A DNA stretch of 5,772 bases, taken from the NCBI GenBank assembly GCA_003561145.1, contig PWXL01000139.1, positions 1-5,772 of the forward strand, read 5' to 3'. Source of the DNA: Candidatus Atribacteria bacterium (lineage in GTDB: Bacteria > Atribacterota > Atribacteria > Atribacterales > Atribacteraceae). Below the pieces are notes generated by a model. It saw only the letters and a list, made by a program, of their open reading frames with translations, did not search any database and was not told where the DNA came from. A program made the position numbers and the translations under genes. Shown here piece by piece: positions 1-5,714 of the stretch. Positions within the stretch are counted from its first letter, which is position 1. The number at the start of each line of letters is the position of its first letter.

Positions 1-636
1 CATCTCAACGGTGTCTATACCCAGTGGTTCAATGTGGTTCACGAGCGGAGTGGCCACCTTTTCCAGGGCCGCTTCCACTCAATCCTCGTGGAAAAGGACC
101 ACTATCTTTTGGAAGTCAGCCGGTATATCGTGCTCAATCCTGTGCGGGCACACCTAGTCTCGGCTCCGGAAGAATGGGAGTGGTCCTCTTACCGGGAGAC
201 CGCAGGATTTCCGGCGCGAATGTCATCGCCCCTGTACCCTGATGAACTCCTTTCTCAGTTTTCAAAAAAGCCCTCCCAGGCCCGCATGCTCTACCGGAAA
301 TTTGTCCAAGCAGGAGTGGATAAGGAGAGTCCGCTGAAGGAAGCCAAAGGCGGTATTCTCCTCGGTTCAGAGGATTTTGTCGCCCGAATGAAGGGACTGC
401 TGGAAGGGAGAAAAACCACCGAGCATGTCAAGAGAGAGCGATACGCCGCCCGGCAGACTCTTGCACACCTGTTTGCCACCCATTCCAGAGAAAAGGCTAT
501 GTATGAAGCTATACGGCACCATGGATACACGCTGCGTGAGGTGGGTCAGTATATCGGCCTGCATTATTCCCAGGTGAGAAGGATAGTGGCAGCAGAAGAG
601 CGGAAAAGGAAAAGCGGTTTAGAGTTTTGTATGTAA
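1..636 (+). CDS. REP-associated (IS200-like, Y1) transposase, 5'-truncated by window edge
   Basis: The reading frame is open from base 1, so the N-terminus lies outside the window; 211 residues are visible. The start HLNGVYTQWFN, followed by SGHLFQGRF and RYIVLNPVRAH, is the classic C-terminal half of the Y1 transposase domain of RAYT proteins. By comparison with my memory of E. coli RAYT (DYIYINPV with catalytic Tyr115), the nucleophilic tyrosine should be the Tyr of RYIVLNPV, codon 124-126, and it is present. The HUH metal-binding motif would be about 60 residues upstream and cannot be seen. WSSYRETAG and ILLGSEDFVARM are further family blocks. The C-terminal part (visible residues about 175-198, GYTLREVGQYIGLHYSQVRRI) is a DnaA-domain-IV-like helix-turn-helix common in the longer RAYTs. 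Such enzymes cut and join single-stranded DNA at REP-type hairpins. The visible part has no frameshift or internal stop, so the gene may be intact. Confidence 0.9.
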   Translation, partial: HLNGVYTQWFNVVHERSGHLFQGRFHSILVEKDHYLLEVSRYIVLNPVRAHLVSAPEEWEWSSYRETAGFPARMSSPLYPDELLSQFSKKPSQARMLYRKFVQAGVDKESPLKEAKGGILLGSEDFVARMKGLLEGRKTTEHVKRERYAARQTLAHLFATHSREKAMYEAIRHHGYTLREVGQYIGLHYSQVRRIVAAEERKRKSGLEFCM

Positions 637-646
637 AGAAAAAGGC
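632..646 (+). repeat. Left copy of a short direct repeat around the VapBC-type module
   Basis: TGTAAAGAAAAAGGC at the transposase stop codon recurs at 1681-1696 with one extra A. The pair brackets the first toxin-antitoxin module. The motif is A-rich, so chance is a serious alternative. Confidence 0.3.
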
Positions 647-684
647 AGCCGAGGGCTCAGGATGTACAAAGATGGGGTGTTACG

Positions 685-735
685 TTGACACTTAGTATAC
701 TTTATGAGTGACAATACCTGTAATTATGTTATCAC
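685..735 (+). promoter_or_regulatory. Probable promoter/operator region of the VapBC-type module
   Basis: A perfect -35 box TTGACA sits at 685-690. The best -10 match is GACAAT at 710-715 (four of six, 19-base spacer), so the promoter is only moderate. The same stretch holds three copies of a GTGWYAA half-site in alternating orientation: TTGACAC 685-691 (reverse), GTGACAA 708-714 (forward) and TTATCAC 729-735 (reverse). Their centres are 23 and 21 bases apart, close to two helical turns. Ribbon-helix-helix antitoxins usually repress their own operon through such paired sites, so autoregulation is a reasonable inference. The elements could instead be remnants of the preceding transposase's 3' end, because 707-717 also matches sequence near 5665 in inverted orientation. 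Confidence 0.4.
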
Positions 736-760
736 TATATGAAAGTTGGTATTTTGAACG

Positions 761-1009
761 ATGATCCGTACACACATTCAGTTGACCAGGGAACAGGTAA
801 AAGCGTTAAAGGAGTTAAGCGTGTCTGAGGGAGTATCGATATCTGCCTTGGTCCGGCGTGGAGTGAATTTCCTGATCACCGAAGAAGGATACCGTGAGCA
901 CCAGGAATACCGTAGGCGGGCAGCTTGTGCGGCCGGGCGTTTTCGCTCTGTTTTCAGTGATCTTTCGACAGAGCATGATCTGCATTTCGGAGAATCGCTT
1001 GCGGAATGA
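761..1009 (+). CDS. vapB: Ribbon-helix-helix antitoxin (CopG/VapB-like)
   Basis: This 82-residue protein begins MIRTHIQLTREQVKALKELS, a ribbon-helix-helix DNA-binding fold: an N-terminal beta strand (RTHIQL), helix 1 (REQVKALKELSVSEG) and helix 2 (ISALVRRGVNFLI). The C-terminal tail is charged and contains GRFRSVFSDLSTEHD; I recall a similar GRF..GLSDLS.EHD segment in VapB-type antitoxins paired with PIN toxins, where the tail covers the toxin active site. It overlaps the downstream PIN gene by ATGA (1006-1009), which implies translational coupling and confirms the pairing. The start at 761 gives the full RHH strand; its Shine-Dalgarno is poor (only GAAAG at about 741-745, too far away), so translation may be weak. 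The gene is intact. The family call is firm; the exact antitoxin subtype is less certain. Confidence 0.88.
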   Translation: MIRTHIQLTREQVKALKELSVSEGVSISALVRRGVNFLITEEGYREHQEYRRRAACAAGRFRSVFSDLSTEHDLHFGESLAE

Positions 1010-1408
1010 AAATTTTTCTTGATATATCTGCCTTTCTCGCTATACTCGATGCGGATGACAGCTCTCATCCCCAAGCCAAAAAGATCTGGCTCAAGTGTCT
1101 GGAAGAAGATGACATGCTTTTTACAAGCAGTTCAGTTTTCTTTGAAACTATGGCTCTCATACAATTTCGTTTGAGCCTGGAAGCGGTTCGCGTTTTCACG
1201 AAGATAATATCCCCTGGTAAAAACTTTCTGGGTTGAATCGACGCTTCATAATGTGGCTATTCAGATTCTCTTGACGACGAACCGAAAGAAACTCAGCCTT
1301 GTCGACTGCACCAGTTTTACTCTTATGCGTGAGCAGAAAATTACCCACGCTTTCACATGTGACCGTCATTTCAGCGAACAGGGTTTTGTTATGCTTGAAG
1401 AGGGATAA
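1006..1408 (+). pseudogene. vapC: PIN-domain toxin (VapC type), frameshifted
   Basis: The gene starts MKIFLDISAFLAILDADDSSHP, typical of VapC ribonucleases, which cleave specific RNAs (often tRNA or rRNA) with a four-acid metal site. The first frame stops at 1234-1236 after 76 residues. Homology resumes in the next frame: FWVESTLHNVAIQ from about 1226, then KKLSLVDCTSF and THAFTCDRHFSEQGFVML, ending at TAA 1406-1408. Removing one C from the CCCC run at 1211-1214 rejoins the frames (TKIISLVKTFWVE) and gives 133 residues, normal for the family. All four expected acidic residues are present across the two frames: Asp6, Glu47 (FFETMA), Asp of LVDC (codon 1304-1306) and Asp of CDRHF (codon 1361-1363). 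Only the single base is wrong, so the lesion is recent or a sequencing error. As written, the product lacks half the active site and should be inactive. Confidence 0.88.
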
Positions 1409-1409
1409 C

Positions 1410-1428
1410 AGGCAGGCTGACCTGGCCT
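1410..1428 (+). terminator. Weak hairpin after the vapC-like gene
   Basis: AGGC (1410-1413) plus AGG (1414-1416) can pair with CCT (1421-1423) plus GCCT (1425-1428), with a CTGA loop and one bulged G at 1424. It begins two bases after the toxin stop codon, where a terminator would be expected. No run of T follows, only TTAAGTT, so it is at best a poor intrinsic terminator. Confidence 0.22.
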
Positions 1429-1650
1429 TAAGTTCGGGAACCGGCACTTTGCATCTTGCCCAAAAATTCTAGACGTGAGGGAGGGCGACATGGTCTTCAT
1501 CCCGACCACTGAATACTGTAGAAAGCCACTGGACACACGCTTCATGTAGGAGGGAGAGGGGGTCGCTGAGGGTCTACTTGTTGCGCCACGAAGGCAAAGG
1601 AGTTGAACAAATACTCCGAAGGCCATGTTTAGTGATGAGGGCCATGGAAG

Positions 1651-1678
1651 GTATGAATGCTGAAGTATGAATGCAGAA
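1651..1678 (+). repeat. Tandem duplication of a 14-bp unit
   Basis: GTATGAATGCTGAA (1651-1664) is followed directly by GTATGAATGCAGAA (1665-1678), 13 of 14 bases identical. It lies in the gene-free stretch, so it changes no protein. It looks like a simple slippage duplication; it could also be a paired binding site upstream of the next promoter, about 65 bases before the -10 box. Confidence 0.7.
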
Positions 1679-1680
1679 GT

Positions 1681-1696
1681 TGTAAAGAAAAAAGGC
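1681..1696 (+). repeat. Right copy of a short direct repeat around the VapBC-type module
   Basis: TGTAAAGAAAAAAGGC matches 632-646 except for one more A in the run. The sequence beyond the match is not similar on either side. Confidence 0.3.
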
Positions 1697-1739
1697 TGGA
1701 CAATGATCCCGAAAGGCCGGTGCCGATGGAGAAGGGGGG

Positions 1740-1748
1740 TGCTATACT
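1740..1748 (+). promoter_or_regulatory. Extended -10 promoter of the 684-residue protein gene
   Basis: TGC followed by TATACT (1743-1748) is an exact extended -10 arrangement (TGn plus a five-of-six hexamer). No good -35 box lies 16 to 18 bases upstream, which is usual for extended -10 promoters. Transcription would begin near 1755, giving a leader of about 56 bases to ATG 1811. This also argues against TTG 1757 as the start, since that codon would sit almost at the transcript end. Confidence 0.45.
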
Positions 1749-1794
1749 ATGCTTGATTGATCGAAGACCAACTCACGATACACGTCATTGAGAC

Positions 1795-1800
1795 AGGAGG
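1795..1800 (+). promoter_or_regulatory. Consensus ribosome binding site that decides the start at 1811
   Basis: AGGAGG lies ten bases before ATG 1811 (GGAGGT 1796-1801 has a nine-base gap). The farther upstream in-frame start, TTG 1757, has no such site. The site supports trimming 18 residues from the longest open frame. Confidence 0.75.
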
Positions 1801-1810
1801 TTTCCCGACC

Positions 1811-3865
1811 ATGCTTTCGGTAGGGCGTATAAAGACCATAACTGAGGTTTCAAACCACCATGCAGCTCTTATCAACGAGTTGGAGCAAGCGGTTTTTCCC
1901 TGGGCGGCACAGAAAAAAATGCACAAAAAAGTATTGTCCGAGATGAAGCCCTACCTGTCCAATTGGGAAGGATTACCCCCGGAAAATCATGAAGCTTTGG
2001 AGGCGGTAGTGATCACCCAGACCATCATGGGCAGGATATTTTCGCAACCGGAGCGGATTTCTTCCGTTAAGAGGGTGCTGCGGGAGGAGCTGAGGCGGGA
2101 AGTTCTGAGGTACTTACAGCGGACTCTCGACCATCCCTGGTATATGAGCGGTTTTTATGTTCAGGACAAGGAAGGACCGCACCTATTACGTATTTTCGAC
2201 TACCATGACGAAGAGGAATATCTCCTCTATTCACAGGCAGCCGAAGATATATGGACAAAAGGGAAAAACAACCTCTACACACTTCTCTTTTTTAACGGTG
2301 AGTGTCTGCAGACCTACGGGGGTATTTTTTACCTCGACTGGGCGACCCGGGAGGATTTCTTGTATTTCGCCCGCAGGCATGAAAAATACGCTTTTGAACA
2401 GGGTGGATTGCGGGCGGCGATGACGCCCCATCCGGTGGAGTGGGCCGCGCTATATTCCTGGGCGGAAGTTCCGCAGGTAGTCCATCGGGGAGAAATGATG
2501 GAATGCTGCCGCTCGGTGGTAAGAGCCGCACAATTCTCTACCGATCAATTACCGGAAAAAGCGCAGGTCGATGAAGCCAATGGGAACATCCGGGTGCTTT
2601 TATACCCGGAAGATCCCATGTTCGGACCCCGGGTGATTTGGGAAAGGCGTAAAAAGCGGTTGCACTTGTCCGCCATGACAGAAAAGGGATACGAATTGGG
2701 CAGGGAACTCTTGAGAGACATCGCAGAATTTCCTGAAGAGCCAGATGAAATATTTTCCTCGATGATGGCCGCCGCAGCCGACCAGATCCTGGGGCCGGAT
2801 GAGTTCTCTCTGCTCGATTCGAGTTTCAGGGAGGATACGGAGCGCGACCCGAATACCCAGATCGACCTCAACCGTATGAATGATTTGATCGAGCGCTTGA
2901 ACGCTGCTCATAACACCGGTCGCAGGGTCTCTTCAGAAGAGCTAGCTGCCCAAACCGGGTTGAGTGAGGAAATGGTGATCCAGATGCGGGATCAAATAGA
3001 GAAAATCATGGAAGAGAGATCACCGGTGAGGGAAGGTTTCTTGGGGTTCTCACCGGAACACATGTACGACCTCATGCACAACACCATCGATAATATCCCC
3101 GATGTCGTAGAAATTCGCTCCGACCGGATAGAGCCTGAGGACGTGGAGGAAAGTTTGTGGGTCGCCCTGGCCCTGGCCCTTCTGCGCATGGTGGAGGAAG
3201 AAGGAGGTACGCTCAAGGCTACCGATAGGGGGAATCTCCCTCGCAGGGTTGTAGACTACCTCTTCCAAAAGGAACTCAACTTGAGGGAGACTGCGGGAGA
3301 ATGGATTGCCCAAGCCCTGCGGGAGACTGTGAAAGTCCGCGGGGAACAGGACGCACACACCGTTCATATTGTGAGAACCCTTCTGCAGATAACAGGGTTC
3401 CTGGAAGAGGTGCCCGGGGCTTTCACGCTCACGGAAAAATCCCAACCCCTTCCCTTCGGTCCACAGCTGAAGAATATGTACCTCGATCTTTTGATAAGCG
3501 CTTCCCAGGAATATCTTTTGAAATATCCGGGAAATTTGCCGGTATGGCCTCTTTTGAAACAGGCCCTGCCCTTTATCCTCTACGCCCTGAGTCGTGAACC
3601 GGAAGGCCGATTCACGGCCCGCCGTTTAGCTGAGATCATCCATAAAGCGTTCCCAAAAATGGAAGAATACTATGCAGAAGGAGATGAGTATTTCCCATAC
3701 CTCGAATATCTCGAGCTTTTGGCGAGCTACAATGTAATCCGTGATTTTGCCCTTCCCCTCGGGCTGGTGAGATATCTCGATGAGAAAAGGGAATCCAGGG
3801 TTTTACAACTCACTCCTTTATTCCGGAAACTCTTCCAGTGGAAAGACCCGCTTGTAGAACAATAA
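1811..3865 (+). CDS. Large cytoplasmic protein of unknown function (684 residues)
   Basis: I do not recognise this protein as a named family. ATG 1811 is chosen over the longer TTG 1757 frame because of its AGGAGG site. There is no signal peptide or membrane segment, so it should be cytoplasmic. It looks multi-domain. An N-terminal half rich in acidic and aromatic residues (FYVQDKEG, LRIFDYHDEEEYLLYSQ, TYGGIFYLDWATREDFLYF) resembles no catalytic domain I know. A helix-turn-helix-like segment follows at about 371-392 (VSSEELAAQTGLSEEMVIQM). Next comes a block at about 410-547: GFSPEHMYDLMHNTIDNIPD, GGTLKATDRGNLPRRVVDYL, LLQITGFLEEVPGAFTLTEK. A similar SPEqM...GGLKLTp.GNLPRKvV...AGLL.k..g.f.LT.kG pattern occurs, as I recall, in hypothetical proteins linked with SEC-C or pRiA4b ORF-3-like domains; it has winged-helix character. 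The C-terminus has another helical segment (FTARRLAEIIHKAFP, about 599-614). Only three cysteines occur (165, 232, 233), so there is no SEC-C zinc site. It is probably co-transcribed with the epimerase 43 bases downstream. Confidence 0.85.
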   Translation: MLSVGRIKTITEVSNHHAALINELEQAVFPWAAQKKMHKKVLSEMKPYLSNWEGLPPENHEALEAVVITQTIMGRIFSQPERISSVKRVLREELRREVLRYLQRTLDHPWYMSGFYVQDKEGPHLLRIFDYHDEEEYLLYSQAAEDIWTKGKNNLYTLLFFNGECLQTYGGIFYLDWATREDFLYFARRHEKYAFEQGGLRAAMTPHPVEWAALYSWAEVPQVVHRGEMMECCRSVVRAAQFSTDQLPEKAQVDEANGNIRVLLYPEDPMFGPRVIWERRKKRLHLSAMTEKGYELGRELLRDIAEFPEEPDEIFSSMMAAAADQILGPDEFSLLDSSFREDTERDPNTQIDLNRMNDLIERLNAAHNTGRRVSSEELAAQTGLSEEMVIQMRDQIEKIMEERSPVREGFLGFSPEHMYDLMHNTIDNIPDVVEIRSDRIEPEDVEESLWVALALALLRMVEEEGGTLKATDRGNLPRRVVDYLFQKELNLRETAGEWIAQALRETVKVRGEQDAHTVHIVRTLLQITGFLEEVPGAFTLTEKSQPLPFGPQLKNMYLDLLISASQEYLLKYPGNLPVWPLLKQALPFILYALSREPEGRFTARRLAEIIHKAFPKMEEYYAEGDEYFPYLEYLELLASYNVIRDFALPLGLVRYLDEKRESRVLQLTPLFRKLFQWKDPLVEQ

Positions 3866-3908
3866 GAAAGGAAATAAGGCGCGTACAGTATAAAGTGAGG
3901 TCCCGTAT

Positions 3909-4889
3909 ATGAAAAAATACTTGGTCACCGGCTGTTCCGGATTTATTGGAAGCTTTGTCACAGACCTCCTCCTGCGGCATAGGCACGTAGTCGTGGGAGT
4001 GGACAATATGAATGACTACTACGACGTGCGCCTGAAGGAATATCGTCTCGGCCAGTTGCGAAGGCATAAAGGCTTCCGTTTTGTCCAGGGGGATATCGAA
4101 GAGAGGGAGACCGTTCGGAATGTATTCGGCCGCTACGGCACCTTTGAAGGCGTGTTGAATCTCGCGGCACGGGCGGGTGTGCGTTCAAGCCTGCGTGACC
4201 CTGAACGGTACATTGGTACCAATATCATGGGGACGCTGAATCTTTTGGAATTGTGCAAAGATTTCGGGGTGAAGAAATTCGTCCTGGCTTCGACCTCCTC
4301 GCTCTATGCCGGGCAGGAGATGCCTTTTCGAGAGAACCTCCCGGTCAACACGCCTATTTCTCCTTATGCCGCCAGCAAAAAAGGGGCCGAAACTCTCGCC
4401 TATACCTATCATTATCTCTATGGAATTGATGTGGCGGTGCTGCGGTATTTTACCGTTTACGGACCGGCTGGACGGCCGGATATGAGCATATTCCGCTTTA
4501 TCAAGTGGATTGAGGAAGGCCGGCCGGTGATGATATATGGTGACGGTTCACAAAGCCGTGATTTCACCTATGTGGAGGATATAGTCAGGGGGACTGTGGC
4601 CGCCCTTTCGGTGCCAGGGTATGAAATCATCAACCTGGGATCTGATGATCCTCATTCACTGAACGAGGTGATCGAACACATAGAAAAATTGAGCGGGAAA
4701 AAGGCGGGTATTGAGTACCAAGACTTTGAGCGTACCGATGTCACAGCCACCTGGGCGGATATCGGAAAAGCCGAAAAACTGTTGGGATGGCAGCCGCAGG
4801 TCAGCCTCGATGAAGGGTTGCAGCAAGCGGTCAAGTGGTATCGGGACAACCGGGACTGGGTGGAAACCCTCTCTCTCGAGGAGGGTTGA
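3909..4889 (+). CDS. UDP-glucuronate 4-epimerase-like NAD-dependent SDR epimerase
   Basis: This 326-residue protein is an extended short-chain dehydrogenase. Such enzymes bind NAD and transiently oxidise C4 of a UDP-sugar to invert it, here probably UDP-glucuronate to UDP-galacturonate for surface polysaccharide. The Rossmann motif TGCSGFIG is at 7-14, and the acidic Asp32 in VDNMNDYYDVRLKEYRL binds NAD ribose; that DN.NDYYDv.LK string is a hallmark of the UDP-glucuronate epimerase subgroup. NLAARAGVRSSLRDPERYI (84-102), the catalytic Ser/Thr cluster STSS (128-131), the YxxxK pair Tyr153/Lys157 (SPYAASKKGAE), RYFTVYGPAGRPDM (179-192) and GDGSQSRDFTYVEDI (211-225) follow in the expected order. 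Length is normal and the gene looks intact. A GTGAGG ribosome site (3895-3900) stands eight bases from the ATG, and TATAAA at 3889-3894 could be a weak internal -10. No glycosyltransferase or nucleotidyltransferase neighbour is seen, so the substrate rests on motifs alone; galacturonate versus another 4-epimer is not settled. Confidence 0.94.
   Translation: MKKYLVTGCSGFIGSFVTDLLLRHRHVVVGVDNMNDYYDVRLKEYRLGQLRRHKGFRFVQGDIEERETVRNVFGRYGTFEGVLNLAARAGVRSSLRDPERYIGTNIMGTLNLLELCKDFGVKKFVLASTSSLYAGQEMPFRENLPVNTPISPYAASKKGAETLAYTYHYLYGIDVAVLRYFTVYGPAGRPDMSIFRFIKWIEEGRPVMIYGDGSQSRDFTYVEDIVRGTVAALSVPGYEIINLGSDDPHSLNEVIEHIEKLSGKKAGIEYQDFERTDVTATWADIGKAEKLLGWQPQVSLDEGLQQAVKWYRDNRDWVETLSLEEG
4865..4887 (+). 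other. Inverted repeat at the 3' end of the epimerase gene
   Basis: AACCCTC (4865-4871) is exactly complementary to GAGGGTT (4881-4887), with a nine-base loop containing CTCGAG. The stem ends inside the TGA stop codon region. No T-run follows, so it is not a standard intrinsic terminator; it may stabilise the mRNA 3' end or simply be coding-sequence coincidence. Confidence 0.35.
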
Positions 4890-5139
4890 ACGGAACCTCT
4901 CTGTAAAAGCAGTGAGGGTTACCGTGAAAGGGATGAGGCGTGGAAAGAAAAGAAATATAACTGGAATAACGAAAGGAGAAGTCCTCAACCGCCTATGAGT
5001 TATTGCGAGATCATGGCCCGGAAAAGCCGAGCCGTAAATGAGTAAAAAATTATATTGTCCTATATAGCTATGATAAAATAACATGAAAGATGACATATAT
5101 AGTTTGCCATCGCGCACCTAGCGAACAGAGGTGAAAAGT
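4890..5139 (+). other. Intergenic region with AT-rich promoter-like stretch before the second toxin-antitoxin module
   Basis: No gene is supported in these 250 bases. Base composition changes sharply near 5040: 5041-5100 has only 12 G or C in 60. That stretch contains TTGTCC (5055-5060), the perfect palindrome ATAGCTAT (5064-5071) and TAAAAT (5074-5079), so a promoter with an overlapping operator is likely, although the 13-base spacing of these hexamers is too short to assign exact boxes. Two tiny open frames here (4933-4998 and 4995-5045) have no family resemblance. Confidence 0.4.
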
Positions 5140-5416
5140 ATGGAAACTGTAAAAAATAACGGAAAAAGGGCAAATTACCATCCCTGTTGATATTCGTAAA
5201 AAGCTTAAGCTAAAGGACGGTGATAAGGTTATCTTTATTGAAGACGGAGATAAAATCATAATGGTCAATGCCGCGAAATACTCTTTTTTAAAAATGCAGA
5301 AAGCATTTGTGGGAGAAGCAGAGCGACTGGGTTTAAAAAATGAGCAGGATGTAGCGAAAATGGTTGACGAAATAAGGCAAGAGCTTTGGAAAGAACGTTA
5401 TGCGGGTAATGATTGA
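5140..5416 (+). pseudogene. AbrB/MazE-type antitoxin, frameshifted near its start
   Basis: ATG 5140 has a very good ribosome site, AGAGGTG (5127-5133), six bases upstream. It begins METVK and then leaves the correct frame. Homology continues from 5153 in the next frame: KITEKGQITIPVDIRKKLKL, then DGDKVIFIEDGDKIIMV, the swapped-hairpin DNA-binding fold of AbrB/MazE/SpoVT antitoxins. The tail (FVGEAERLGLKNEQDVAKMV, then DEIRQELWKER) is the toxin-binding part; I recall this tail in antitoxins paired with PIN toxins of the COG1569 type. Removing one A from the A6 run at 5151-5156 restores METVKITEKGQ and a 91-residue protein ending at TGA 5414-5416. As written, translation from the ATG stops after 24 codons. 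It overlaps the toxin gene by 17 bases. The gene is AT-rich compared with the epimerase, which suggests separate acquisition. Confidence 0.87.
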
Positions 5417-5714
5417 TACAAATATTCTTATCTCTATTTTTCTTTTTCCCTCTTCTGTTATGCAGAAACTCGTAGATGCACTTACCATTCAACACACCAT
5501 TGTCTTGCCCTCATATGTGATAGATGAGTTAAAAAGGACTATCAAACGGAAATTTTCAGAAAAATATCAAATGCTGGATGCGTTTCTTTTAGAATTACCA
5601 TACGAATATACTTATACGGCTGGAAAAATTGATATCAATAAATCAGGTCACGGGGTCACATCTTGTATTATCACTTTTCCCGGCGAAGGAAGTCAAAAAG
5701 CAGTTGAGGATTGA
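5400..5714 (+). pseudogene. PIN-family toxin (COG1569 type), 3' truncated
   Basis: The protein begins MRVMIDTNILISIFLFPSS, the start of PIN toxins of the 'putative TA toxin component, PIN family' group (PIN_3), which act as metal-dependent ribonucleases. Asp6 (MIDTN) and Glu43 (VIDELKRTI) of the active site are present. Resemblance holds through ELPYEYTYTAGKIDINK (to residue 81, base 5642). The family normally continues with an IRD..D.PIL block and an ITGDKDF block carrying the remaining acidic residues, reaching about 135-145 residues. Here the frame instead runs SGHGVTSCIITFPGEGSQ and stops at 104 residues. No frame downstream restores the missing half. ATG 5400 has GGAAAG (5388-5393) six bases upstream; ATG 5409 is an alternative start. 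The overlap with the antitoxin implies translational coupling. It should be inactive as a nuclease. Confidence 0.82.

Larger units (their letters stand above)
1409..1742 (+). other. Non-coding or decayed stretch with no recognisable gene
   Basis: These 334 bases follow the toxin stop and precede the next promoter. Reading all frames gives only short open stretches without family motifs. The + frame through about 1440-1550 and the - strand frame over 1366-1626 stay open for 30 to 86 codons, but neither has a convincing start or ribosome binding site. The stretch is purine-rich on this strand (GAGGGAGGGCG near 1477, AGGAGGGAGAGGGGG near 1548). It could hold a decayed gene or mobile-element remnant, which I cannot identify. 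Confidence 0.5.

Noticed and set aside
1206..1236. Programmed +1 frameshifting in the VapC-type gene
   Set aside because: A CCC-T slip could in principle restore the frame, but no internal Shine-Dalgarno-like stimulator or stop codon sits at the shift site (the stop is seven codons later), and VapC genes are not known to use recoding.
291..1626. Open frames on the - strand opposite the transposase, the antitoxin and the gene-free stretch
   Set aside because: They lie opposite or around recognisable + strand genes, have no family motifs, and lack good ribosome sites.
1640..1700. Possible CRISPR or satellite array
   Set aside because: Only two adjacent 14-bp copies without spacers are present.
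2067..3445. Several - strand and +2/+3 frames of 66 to 131 codons inside the large protein gene
   Set aside because: They are composition-driven shadows of a continuous 684-codon frame with a consensus ribosome site.
4865..4910. Intrinsic terminator after the epimerase
   Set aside because: The 7-bp stem is exact but no U-run follows, so it is listed only as an inverted repeat.
4933..5045. Two tiny open frames (21 and 16 codons) after the epimerase
   Set aside because: They are too short, have no properly spaced ribosome site and no family resemblance.
4656..5117. A 153-codon - strand frame opposite the epimerase end
   Set aside because: Most of it is antisense to the well-matched epimerase C-terminus; the rest lies in AT-rich intergenic sequence, with no recognisable domain.
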